From an uncultured Clostridia bacterium (GTDB lineage Bacteria > Bacillota > Clostridia > Oscillospirales > Ruminococcaceae): a DNA stretch of 5,644 bases. The position numbers were made by a program, and so were the translations under genes. Shown here in pieces: positions 1 to 5,644 of the stretch. Below the pieces are notes generated by a model that made no database searches, was not told where the DNA came from, and was given only the letters and a program-made list of their open reading frames with translations. The first letter of the stretch is position 1. Each line of letters begins with the position of its first letter. The stretch is taken from assembly GCA_946183095.1 (NCBI GenBank), contig CAMHBE010000154.1, positions 1 through 5,644 of the forward strand, given 5' to 3'.

Positions 1-21
1 CGCAAAAAGGCTGACACGATT

Positions 22-48
22 TATTGTCGGCACGCCTGAACGACAATA
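22..48. other. Hairpin in the leftward leader, or a rightward terminator
   Basis: TATTGTCG (22-29) and CGACAATA (41-48) form a perfect 8-base stem with an 11-base loop. In the leftward transcript from 77-105 it would sit about 20 bases from the 5' end, with no start codon or clear ribosome site yet visible, so it is a leader or noncoding RNA structure. Read rightward the stem can extend by two G-U pairs and one A-U pair and is followed by GG and T-rich sequence, so it could instead end a rightward gene from outside the window. The sequence does not decide between these. Confidence 0.5.
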
Positions 49-76
49 GGTTTTTTGAGGAGCCCTTATAAGACCT

Positions 77-105
77 ATTATAATATATAGATGATGTTTT
101 GTCAA
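77..105 (-). promoter_or_regulatory. Perfect-consensus SigA-type promoter reading leftward
   Basis: On the minus strand TTGACA (105-100), a 17-base spacer and TATAAT (82-77). All twelve consensus bases and the ideal spacing are present. Predicted start is near base 70. It starts directly after the T-tract of the operon terminator and serves a gene or stable RNA beyond the left edge. Confidence 0.85.
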
Positions 106-145
106 CAAAAATACAGCCCCCTCAGGAAATTCCGGGAGGAGCTGT
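106..145 (-). terminator. Intrinsic terminator after the operon
   Basis: On the minus strand, ACAGCTCCTC and GAGGGGGCTGT (145-113) pair with a G-U or a bulge around a 12-base loop, followed by ATTTTTG. It begins 33 bases after the stop of the coiled-coil gene, as expected for the end of the leftward operon. Confidence 0.75.
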
Positions 146-178
146 GATTTTCGCTTATCGGAAAGCGCGTCATTATCT

Positions 179-2497
179 TCATTCGTTGTCGATGGAATCT
201 GTGCGGTAGATGAACTTCACGGAGCCGCTGCCGCCGGAGAATGTTCCGTATCTGCCGGAGAGGTCGGAAACAGCGTTGAACCGGTCGATAACGGAACCGA
301 GGTCACCCTCTGTCAGCGATATTATCTTGCTGATGCCCTCATCGTTGAACTTCACGCAGCCGTCGGAAAGTTCTTCCGAACCGTTTGCGAGCTTCGTTAC
401 GCCGTCTGTCAGTGCGGGCATATTTCCGTTCAGTTCCGCTGTACCGTCCGCAAGCTGCTTTGCGCCGTCAGCAAGCTGTGCAGTGCCGTCGGAGAGTTCA
501 CCGAGACCGCTCTTTATCTGCTTTGCACCGTCAGCGGCACTTGCAACGCCGTCTGTGTACTGTGCAAGCCCGACATAGAACGTGTTGTAGCTGTCGAGCT
601 GTGTTTTGAGGTCGTGCAGTTTCGCGACGCCTTCCTTTGCAGCTCCGAGACCCGCCTTGATCTTGTCCTGAACTTCCTTCGACCTGTAGTTCTCATCTAT
701 CAGTTTCTTCACCTGTTCGTCGGTGTTCTGTGCGATAACAGCCTTGACCTCATCGGTCTGCATCTGCTGTTCGAGCGCCCCGGCAGCCTTTGCCCTGACT
801 TCCTCGCTCTGCATCTGCTGTTCAATGGCAGCATCCGCCTGCGCCTTGACTTCCTCGGTCTGCATTTGCTGTTCAACAGCCGCTTCTGTCTGCGCTTTTA
901 TCTCGTCTGTTTCCATTTGCTGTGCCACAGCGCCTTCCACTTTTGCCTGTACAGCCGCATCGACAGCTCCTGCCTCGACACCTGCGGTATATGTCTCTAT
1001 GTCCATTCCGACAGTTTCAAGAACTCCCGCGAGGACTTTCTGACGTACAGCCGCCGTTACCTTTTCGGTCACGGTAGCCTTTACCGTCTCGTTCACTTTT
1101 TCCGCTACAGTCTCTCTTACAGCGGCATTCACCTTTTCTTCCACCTGCGCTCTTACGGCTTTGGTGACTTCTTCCTCTACCTTGCCGCGGTTGGCTTCGA
1201 CCGCTTCCGTGACCTGCTTCATAGCGGTATCTTTTGCGGTCTTCAGGGCGTTGTCACCGTCAAGCGACGCGATTATCGCATCAAGAGTTTCGGAGTAGTT
1301 CTTTATCGTGAGCGTGTGACCGGTGATGCCTGCCGCTTCAAGCTGTGCGTTTGCCATATCGAGCAGGGAGTTGAACACCTGCTCCGAGCCTGCCGTAAGT
1401 GTCGCGTTGTTGTCAGCGAGAGTATCAAGACCCTCGGACAGCTTTATCGAGCCGTCGTAGAGCTGTCCCGCACCGGCGTTTGCGCTTGCCGCACCGTCGC
1501 TGAGTTTCTGAGCGCCGTCATTGAGCTTGCCCAAGCCGTCCGCAAGTTCGCCGCTCTTTTCGAGAAGTTCCGTCAGACCGCCGTGCAGAGCGTCAGCGCC
1601 GTCGATTATCTTGTTCATTGCGTCGCTGAGCTTGTCGATATCTTCCGTTATCGTTTTTCCGTCATCGCCGAAGTCGATGTTGATATCATTGAACACTTCG
1701 TTGGTGATCATCGTGAATGTATTTGCGACCGCGAAGTCTGTAACATCCGCCGTTACCTCAAAGTATTCGGGTATCTCTATCTTTTTGTTGTCAGCGATAC
1801 CCAGACTTTCAGCAAGCCCCGGGAACGCCGTGCCGATGATGATCGTGCGGGTGCCGTCATTCAGCGGCCTTCCGTTCTTTACCTCAACATTTCTGAAATT
1901 ATCGTTGTCGAGCATCATGCCGGTAACTGCCGCGAACGGAACGTATATTTTCGCATCCTCGCCGTTTATCTTCTTTTCCTCAAAAGCGTTGTTCGTATAA
2001 TCGAACCTTATCGTTACTCTGCCGCTTTTGCCCGCTATGTCTGCTGCCGATATCTCTTTTCCGTCGAGTTTGTATGTTACGCTGATATCAACGGGGAGCT
2101 GTTCGTCCGACGTTCCCTGATAGTATATGTCATTCCCGTTTGCAGCCCATGTCCTCTCTCCGCTGCTCTCGGTGAACGTCTCATCACCGCCCACGTTCTG
2201 CACGTTCAGCAGCTCCGACATTTCCGTTATGCTGCCGCTGCCTTCGGGATTTTTGAGGTGGTCGCTTACTATGACCTTGTTCTTTTTGCCGTTTGCGTCC
2301 GCAAGCACATAGACCGTTTCATCCTTCTGCGGCTCATCATCTTCTGCGGTGTCTTCTTCCGCCGCCGGAGCTTCCTGAGTTTCGCCGGTGTCCGCAGTGC
2401 CCTCGTTCACCGCGTAAGCGGCAGTTGCTCCGATTGCACCTGCAAGCATCGTGCAGCATACGATATATGACATCTTCTTTAATAATGACTGTTTCAT
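179..2497 (-). CDS. Secreted coiled-coil protein with Leu-x-x-Gly heptad repeats (YhgE-like ectodomain), partner of the MMPL exporter
   Basis: Seen: 772 residues. A Sec signal peptide has KK at 7-8, a hydrophobic core at about 10-28 and a likely cut after AYA (residue 29); there is no lipobox. An acidic linker (about 34-60) leads to a probable beta-rich domain (about 61-275). Next come a Leu-x-x-Gly heptad arm (about 304-370), a long charged alpha-helical middle (about 415-630) with 12- and 17-residue repeats, a second Leu-x-x-Gly arm (about 644-713) and a short tail. No membrane helix follows the signal peptide. The start is fixed by GAAAGG upstream and an in-frame TGA before it. Known: such heptads occur in YhgE/Pip proteins and in the outer domains of some Firmicutes MMPL pumps. 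Inferred: an extracellular, pump-associated stalk or adaptor, last in the operon. An adhesin-like surface protein is the alternative. Family assignment is fairly sure; function is not. Confidence 0.85.
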   Translation of the reverse strand: MKQSLLKKMSYIVCCTMLAGAIGATAAYAVNEGTADTGETQEAPAAEEDTAEDDEPQKDETVYVLADANGKKNKVIVSDHLKNPEGSGSITEMSELLNVQNVGGDETFTESSGERTWAANGNDIYYQGTSDEQLPVDISVTYKLDGKEISAADIAGKSGRVTIRFDYTNNAFEEKKINGEDAKIYVPFAAVTGMMLDNDNFRNVEVKNGRPLNDGTRTIIIGTAFPGLAESLGIADNKKIEIPEYFEVTADVTDFAVANTFTMITNEVFNDINIDFGDDGKTITEDIDKLSDAMNKIIDGADALHGGLTELLEKSGELADGLGKLNDGAQKLSDGAASANAGAGQLYDGSIKLSEGLDTLADNNATLTAGSEQVFNSLLDMANAQLEAAGITGHTLTIKNYSETLDAIIASLDGDNALKTAKDTAMKQVTEAVEANRGKVEEEVTKAVRAQVEEKVNAAVRETVAEKVNETVKATVTEKVTAAVRQKVLAGVLETVGMDIETYTAGVEAGAVDAAVQAKVEGAVAQQMETDEIKAQTEAAVEQQMQTEEVKAQADAAIEQQMQSEEVRAKAAGALEQQMQTDEVKAVIAQNTDEQVKKLIDENYRSKEVQDKIKAGLGAAKEGVAKLHDLKTQLDSYNTFYVGLAQYTDGVASAADGAKQIKSGLGELSDGTAQLADGAKQLADGTAELNGNMPALTDGVTKLANGSEELSDGCVKFNDEGISKIISLTEGDLGSVIDRFNAVSDLSGRYGTFSGGSGSVKFIYRTDSIDNE
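737..925 (-). repeat. 51-base tandem repeat coding for 17-residue units
   Basis: Within the coiled-coil gene, residues 525-587 hold three full 17-residue units and most of a fourth, each starting near EQQMQT and continuing (D/E)E(V/I)(K/R)A. At DNA level the anchor (CTGCATCTGCTGTTC or a close variant on the plus strand) recurs at 758, 809, 860 and 911, exactly 51 bases apart. The frame is kept throughout. Confidence 0.9.
1052..1159 (-). repeat. 36-base repeat coding for 12-residue units
   Basis: Residues 447-482 form three 12-residue units, AVRAQVEEKVNA, AVRETVAEKVNE and TVKATVTEKVTA, and a partial fourth runs to about residue 488 (base 1034). The pattern is (V)xxxVxEKV: charged and alpha-helical. 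The period differs from the 17-residue repeat further on. Confidence 0.85.
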
Positions 2498-2508
2498 AAT
2501 AGTTTCGA

Positions 2509-2514
2509 CCTTTC
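2509..2514 (-). promoter_or_regulatory. Ribosome binding site of the coiled-coil gene, long spacing
   Basis: GAAAGG lies 11 bases before the ATG at 2497, longer than the 8 bases used by the two upstream genes and a weaker match to AGGAGG. This may lower translation of the last gene. No other start is available, because an in-frame TGA lies upstream. Confidence 0.65.
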
Positions 2515-2563
2515 TTTTATTTCATGTATTCTGTATCATTGTTTATCAATAATTCTGCGCTTT

Positions 2564-2590
2564 CGGTTCCTTTGGCGTCCAAAGGAACCG
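2564..2590. repeat. Perfect 12-base inverted repeat with 3-base loop
   Basis: CGGTTCCTTTGG (2564-2575), CGT, CCAAAGGAACCG (2579-2590). The arms are fully complementary. There is no T-tract on either side, so it is not a standard intrinsic terminator. It lies between the exporter and coiled-coil genes and would be transcribed as a stable hairpin within the operon mRNA, perhaps protecting the upstream message or lowering read-through (inference). Confidence 0.8.
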
Positions 2591-2607
2591 GTGAGGGAGT
2601 TTGAGGG

Positions 2608-2622
2608 AGAGGCAGCGCCTCT
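2608..2622. repeat. Short perfect hairpin in the same intergenic gap
   Basis: AGAGGC (2608-2613), AGC, GCCTCT (2617-2622): a 6-base stem with a 3-base loop, 17 bases from the larger hairpin. Together with the tandem repeat at 2634-2675 it makes the 195-base gap unusually structured. Confidence 0.55.
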
Positions 2623-2633
2623 TCCTCATGCGC

Positions 2634-2675
2634 GTATGCGCCGATCTCAAGTGCGTATGCGCCGATCTCAAGCGC
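2634..2675. repeat. Two tandem 21-base units between exporter and coiled-coil genes
   Basis: Unit 2634-2654 and unit 2655-2675 differ at a single base (GTGC versus GCGC at the end); each contains GTATGCGCCGATCTCAAG. They start 18 bases after the exporter stop in the direction of transcription. A direct repeat this exact in a noncoding gap suggests recent duplication or part of a dispersed element. Confidence 0.8.
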
Positions 2676-2692
2676 CGGTGGCTCCTCAAACC

Positions 2693-4807
2693 TCAGTGGC
2701 TTTGCAGCAGTTTGCCGCTGTGCTTATGTGTGGTATCTTCCGAAGCCCCGCTCATGCCGAGGGTCGTGTGTCTGATAAGTGCATCACAGAGCATAAGGAG
2801 CGCAGGAAGGATAAATATTACACAGACCATGCTTATCACTGCGCCGCGTGCCATGAGCATACACATCGAGCTGATGATGTCGATATCGGAGTAGACCGCA
2901 ACTCCGAACGTTGCCGCGAAAAGACCCATACCGCTGACGATTATCGACGGGATAGAAGTTGAGAGCGCTGTCTGTACCGCTTCACGCTTGCCCGCACCGC
3001 CGTTGCGCTCCGATTTGTAGCGCGTGGTCATCAGTATCGCGTAATCGACCGTTGCGCCGAGCTGTATAGTGCTGATGCAGATAGGAGCTATGAACGGCAG
3101 AGACTGTCCCATGAAGTGCGGAAGTCCGAGGTTGATGAACGTTGCAAGCTCTATTACCGCTATCAGGATGAACGGCAGAGATATCGACTTCTCCACGACC
3201 GCTATTATCACGAATATCGCAAGTATCGAAACTGCACTTACCACCTTGAAATCGTGACCCGTCGTATCTATCATATCCTTTAAGCAAGGCGCTTCGCCTA
3301 TCAGCAGACCGTTCCCGTCATACTTTTTCAGGATCGCGTTGAGGTCGTTTATCTGCGTGTTCACCTCGTCGCTCGCCGCCTTGTATTCGGAGCTTATCAT
3401 CAGCAGTTCCCACTTGTCATTCTTCAGGACCTCCGTCAGCCTGTCAGGGATGATCTCTTCGGGTACCAGCGTACCTACCACGCTTTCAAGTCCCAGCACA
3501 GTCTTTACGCCATCGACCTTTTCCATTTCCCCTATCATCGACCGTACGTCCTTCGTGTCAAGTGACGAATCCACAAGTATCATGTGGGTCGATGCAACAT
3601 CGAACGTGTCGCGCAGCTTGCTGTTCGCTATGACATAATCTATGTCCTGCGGCAGACATTCGCCGAGATCGTAGTAAACTTCGTCATTCGTCTTGCTGTA
3701 GCCGTAATATGCCGGGAATACAAGTATCGCAAATACAGCTATGAATACCGGGAATATCTTGGTGATACCCTTTGAGAGCTTCTTCATGTCCGGTATCAGC
3801 GAACGGTGCTTGGTTGCCTGCAAGGGCTTGTCGAGAAGAAGTATCATCGCCGGAAGTACGGTCACACAGCCGGCAACTCCGAGAAGAACGCCCTTCGCCA
3901 TGACGATGCCGAGGTCGGCGCCGAGAGTGAACGACATGAAGCACAGTGCTATAAATCCCGCTATCGTCGTGACCGAGCTTCCGAGCACGCTTGTGAGCGT
4001 TTCGTGTATCGCCGCCGCCATAGCAGCCTTGTTGTCGGTCTCCGAGCGCAGCTTCTCATTGTAGCTGTGCCAGAGGAATATCGAGTAGTCCATGGTGACT
4101 GCCAATTGCAGCACCGCGGACAGCGCCTTCGTGATGTAGCTTATCTCGCCCATGAAGTAGTTGGTGCCGAGGTTCAGCAGTATCATCATACCGATACTTG
4201 CAAGGAAAACGAACGGCACGAGCCAGCTGTCAAGGAACAGGAGCATCGCCGCACAGGCAAGTGCTACCGCGATAGCCACATATATCGGTTCTTCTCTTTC
4301 GCACAGATCCTTCAGGTCGGTCACCAGAGCCGACATACCCGTAACGAACGCCTGTTTGCCGGTTATCGAACGAACGTTCCTTATCGCGTCCATTGTCACA
4401 TCGGCGGAAGTCGAACTGTCGAAGAATACCGCGAGCATCTCAGCATTGCCCTTGTTGAATGCCGTATATACCTTTTCGGGAAGAAGCTCCTTCGGTATCG
4501 AAACATCCGCGAGGCTTTCCCAGCAGAGGACCGTGTCAACGTGTTCGACCTGTTTTATGTCCTCCGCCATTTTCTTTACATCTTTTCCGGGCATATCCTC
4601 CACGACTATCAGCGAGAACGCGCCCTTTCCGAACTCATTGAGGAGTTCCTCCTGTCCCTTTACGGTGTCCATGCTTGACGGCAGGTAGTCGAGCATATCG
4701 TAGTTGATCCTTGTCGCTATCATACCGAGAACTGCCGGTATCATAAGTACCAAAGTAACTATGAGTATCGGCACGCGGTGCTTTACGACTGCGTTTGCAA
4801 ATTTCAT
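2693..4807 (-). CDS. MMPL/RND-superfamily membrane exporter
   Basis: Seen: 704 residues in two similar halves, with about 12 membrane helices: near 13-32, 173-192, 196-218, 224-246, 278-295, 299-325, 350-370, 521-538, 541-561, 570-594, 618-637 and 645-674. The outside domains (about 35-170 and 372-518) are small. TMDYSIFLW (D240-Y241) and TVDYAILMTTRY (D588-Y589) are equivalent positions in the two halves. Known: in MmpL-type pumps such Asp-Tyr pairs take part in proton coupling, and Firmicutes YdfJ-like members are about this long. Inferred: a proton-driven exporter in the cytoplasmic membrane, cargo unknown. AAAGGA lies 8 bases before ATG and an in-frame TAA upstream fixes the start. The gene begins 32 bases after the DUF308 gene, so the two are probably cotranscribed. 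The polar His-rich tail (residues 682-704) looks unstructured. No frameshift or missing core residue was noticed. Confidence 0.93.
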   Translation of the reverse strand: MKFANAVVKHRVPILIVTLVLMIPAVLGMIATRINYDMLDYLPSSMDTVKGQEELLNEFGKGAFSLIVVEDMPGKDVKKMAEDIKQVEHVDTVLCWESLADVSIPKELLPEKVYTAFNKGNAEMLAVFFDSSTSADVTMDAIRNVRSITGKQAFVTGMSALVTDLKDLCEREEPIYVAIAVALACAAMLLFLDSWLVPFVFLASIGMMILLNLGTNYFMGEISYITKALSAVLQLAVTMDYSIFLWHSYNEKLRSETDNKAAMAAAIHETLTSVLGSSVTTIAGFIALCFMSFTLGADLGIVMAKGVLLGVAGCVTVLPAMILLLDKPLQATKHRSLIPDMKKLSKGITKIFPVFIAVFAILVFPAYYGYSKTNDEVYYDLGECLPQDIDYVIANSKLRDTFDVASTHMILVDSSLDTKDVRSMIGEMEKVDGVKTVLGLESVVGTLVPEEIIPDRLTEVLKNDKWELLMISSEYKAASDEVNTQINDLNAILKKYDGNGLLIGEAPCLKDMIDTTGHDFKVVSAVSILAIFVIIAVVEKSISLPFILIAVIELATFINLGLPHFMGQSLPFIAPICISTIQLGATVDYAILMTTRYKSERNGGAGKREAVQTALSTSIPSIIVSGMGLFAATFGVAVYSDIDIISSMCMLMARGAVISMVCVIFILPALLMLCDALIRHTTLGMSGASEDTTHKHSGKLLQSH

Positions 4808-4839
4808 TGCTGTCTTCCTTTCTTATATTCTTTATTATC

Positions 4840-5457
4840 TCATACATGATGTATGGCTTCAAACGTTATCCTGTCATCGCTGTCGGGGAGCTGATTTTCC
4901 ACTATCTTTACCGCAGTCAGCACCGTCACCAGACTGAGCACTCCCTCCGCGAGAAGTGATATGCCGAGCATCACAGCCGCCGTAGCCGCGCTGTCTGTCG
5001 GGTCAATAACGAGGAAAAATCCTGCTGTTCCGGTAACTATCGCCGCCGCGAGTATCAGCCACCACTTTGATACCCCGAACGCTTTTGCATCCACAGCGAC
5101 CTGTATTTTCAGCAGACCGTCCGTCATGAAGCAGACCCCGAATACCGCTCCGATGAATCCCATGAACAGGTCGGGTCTTGCCGCTCCGGTAACTCCGAGT
5201 ATCACCAGCAGTATCCCTTCCGCGAGGTCGTGCTGGAACGCGAGCCTGAACAGGTCTTTCGAGAAGTAGCTGAGTATCTTCACTGCTCCGAATATTGCTG
5301 CGGAGATACCGAGTATCGTACACATTTCCGCCGCGAGAGTTTCGGGCATCGCTATCATTATGCAGCCGAAGCAGATCATGACCGCCGCCATGATTATATA
5401 TCCTGTTTTTGCGGCTCTCATAGGCGCTGCCGATCTCATATGTGCTGCGCTTCTCAT
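4840..5457 (-). CDS. HdeD-like DUF308 six-helix membrane protein
   Basis: Seen: 205 residues with six membrane helices, near 18-37, 42-64, 76-93, 97-118, 132-151 and 156-183, and a short acidic cytoplasmic-type tail. The TDGLLKI segment (112-118), followed by an aromatic WW (132-133) and a later AEG (170-172), fits the repeated three-helix pattern of DUF308/HdeD proteins. Length is normal for the family. Known: HdeD of E. coli is linked to acid resistance, but no biochemical activity is established for the family. The first 16 residues are an unusual triple MR-x-AA repeat. Met1 is chosen because GGAGG sits 8 bases upstream, while Met7 and Met13 have no such site. It is the first gene after the promoter at 5500-5528, so it shares a transcript with the exporter. 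An accessory or membrane-stress role is inference. Confidence 0.85.
   Translation of the reverse strand: MRSAAHMRSAAPMRAAKTGYIIMAAVMICFGCIMIAMPETLAAEMCTILGISAAIFGAVKILSYFSKDLFRLAFQHDLAEGILLVILGVTGAARPDLFMGFIGAVFGVCFMTDGLLKIQVAVDAKAFGVSKWWLILAAAIVTGTAGFFLVIDPTDSAATAAVMLGISLLAEGVLSLVTVLTAVKIVENQLPDSDDRITFEAIHHV
5404..5457 (-). repeat. Three imperfect 18-base units at the start of the DUF308 gene
   Basis: Units 5440-5457, 5422-5439 and 5404-5421 each begin ATGAGA and encode MRSAAH, MRSAAP and MRAAKT. Units one and two match at 13 of 18 bases; the third is more diverged. The repeats lie before the first membrane helix. Confidence 0.65.
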
Positions 5458-5465
5458 ACAGCCCG

Positions 5466-5470
5466 CCTCC
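5466..5470 (-). promoter_or_regulatory. Ribosome binding site that decides the DUF308 start
   Basis: AAAGGAGG on the minus strand, with GGAGG 8 bases before the ATG at 5457. The reading frame has three ATGs within 13 codons, and only the first has a Shine-Dalgarno site at proper distance. Confidence 0.85.
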
Positions 5471-5499
5471 TTTGCTGTTGTTCTTCCGTTTACATTTGC

Positions 5500-5528
5500 A
5501 TTATATCACGGTTTCCGAAAAAATAAAA
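5500..5528 (-). promoter_or_regulatory. Extended -10 promoter of the three-gene operon
   Basis: On the minus strand TGATATAAT gives a perfect TATAAT -10 (5505-5500) with a TG extension (5508-5507). The -35 position, 17 bases upstream, is a poor TTTTAT (5528-5523), which an extended -10 can offset. Predicted start is near 5493, leaving a leader of roughly 36 bases before the DUF308 gene. The -35 lies inside the T-tract of the preceding terminator. Confidence 0.7.
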
Positions 5529-5583
5529 CGGTCAGTTCATACCGCCGTGTACGATTTTTGTACACCGTGGTATAAACCGACCG
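5518..5583 (-). terminator. Strong intrinsic terminator of an upstream leftward gene
   Basis: Two 24-base arms (5529-5552 and 5560-5583) are separated by a 7-base loop. In the minus-strand RNA 22 of 24 positions pair, two of them as G-U, and the stem is followed by TTTTATTTTTT (5528-5518). Read rightward the hairpin has only a weak AATTTT after it, so leftward use is favoured. It implies that a leftward gene ends just beyond it; short frames with stops do exist in 5584-5644, but the frame cannot be chosen. A dual role as a repressor operator next to the promoter is possible but unsupported. Confidence 0.75.
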
Positions 5584-5644
5584 AATTTTGAACGTTCGAC
5601 CTGTCAATGCCCTAAATTCAGACACTGAACCATAGTTTGCCTAA

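Noticed and set aside
152..167. Small hairpin CGCTT/AAGCG between the last stop codon and the terminator
   Set aside because: Only five base pairs and no T-tract in the leftward direction; likely chance.
737..925. Regular spacing that could suggest a CRISPR or similar array
   Set aside because: The period is exactly 51 bases, with the frame kept and similar sequence throughout each unit; there are no unique spacers. It is a protein repeat.
614..2470. A 618-codon open frame on the plus strand, antisense to the coiled-coil gene
   Set aside because: Its product is a low-complexity mix rich in Phe, Arg, Tyr and Cys with no recognisable domain. The minus frame has a signal peptide, ribosome site and family repeats. 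The open antisense frame is a by-product of biased codon use.
2515..2560. Possible internal promoter before the coiled-coil gene (TTGATA and AT-rich sequence)
   Set aside because: No TATAAT-like hexamer lies 16-18 bases after TTGATA. Not enough to call.
2564..2590. Perfect hairpin considered as a terminator between pump and coiled-coil gene
   Set aside because: No run of T follows on either strand, and no convincing promoter was found between 2498 and 2692 to restart transcription.
2591..2962. Short plus-strand frames starting in the intergenic repeats
   Set aside because: They run into the antisense of the exporter gene, have no ribosome site and encode only repeat-derived MRRSQ-like sequence.
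5590..5597. GAACGTTC palindrome resembling a LexA (SOS) box
   Set aside because: The Gram-positive box needs GAAC and GTTC separated by four bases; here they abut. Eight-base palindromes are common by chance.
5584..5644. C-terminal end of an upstream leftward gene
   Set aside because: The terminator suggests one, but two frames give short tails with stops and neither has recognisable sequence in 61 bases, so no coding call is made.

Overview
The window looks like ordinary chromosome of a low-to-mid GC Gram-positive anaerobe, most likely a Clostridia member of the Ruminococcus/Oscillospiraceae type. This is inferred from AGGAGG-type ribosome binding sites, SigA-like promoters, a Sec signal peptide on a cell-surface coiled-coil protein, and families typical of Firmicutes. 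Species cannot be named from sequence alone. All three convincing genes lie on the minus strand and read right to left.

Right end (5458-5644): a strong hairpin with a leftward U-tract (5518-5583) ends an upstream leftward transcript that enters from outside the window. An extended -10 promoter follows at once (5500-5528). It drives, in order, a 205-residue six-helix DUF308/HdeD-like membrane protein (4840-5457), a 704-residue MMPL/RND-type exporter (2693-4807, after a 32-base gap), and a 772-residue secreted coiled-coil protein with Leu-x-x-Gly heptads (179-2497, after a 195-base gap full of small repeats). No convincing promoter was seen in either gap, and a terminator follows the last gene (106-145). 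The set is therefore best read as one three-gene operon.

The MMPL protein has two homologous halves, each with an Asp-Tyr pair in a membrane helix, as in proton-driven MmpL/RND pumps. Its two outside domains are small. The last gene supplies a large exported coiled-coil protein, with two Leu-x-x-Gly arms around a repeat-rich alpha-helical middle. A reasonable inference is that it works with the pump outside the membrane. The cargo (lipid, drug, peptide or wall component) cannot be read from the sequence. The DUF308 protein has no defined activity and may be an accessory or stress-linked membrane protein.

Left end (1-178): the operon terminator is followed directly by a perfect-consensus leftward promoter (TTGACA, 17 bases, TATAAT; 77-105). 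It feeds a leader with a hairpin (22-48) for a gene or RNA beyond the left edge. No tRNA, rRNA, CRISPR array or insertion sequence was recognised.
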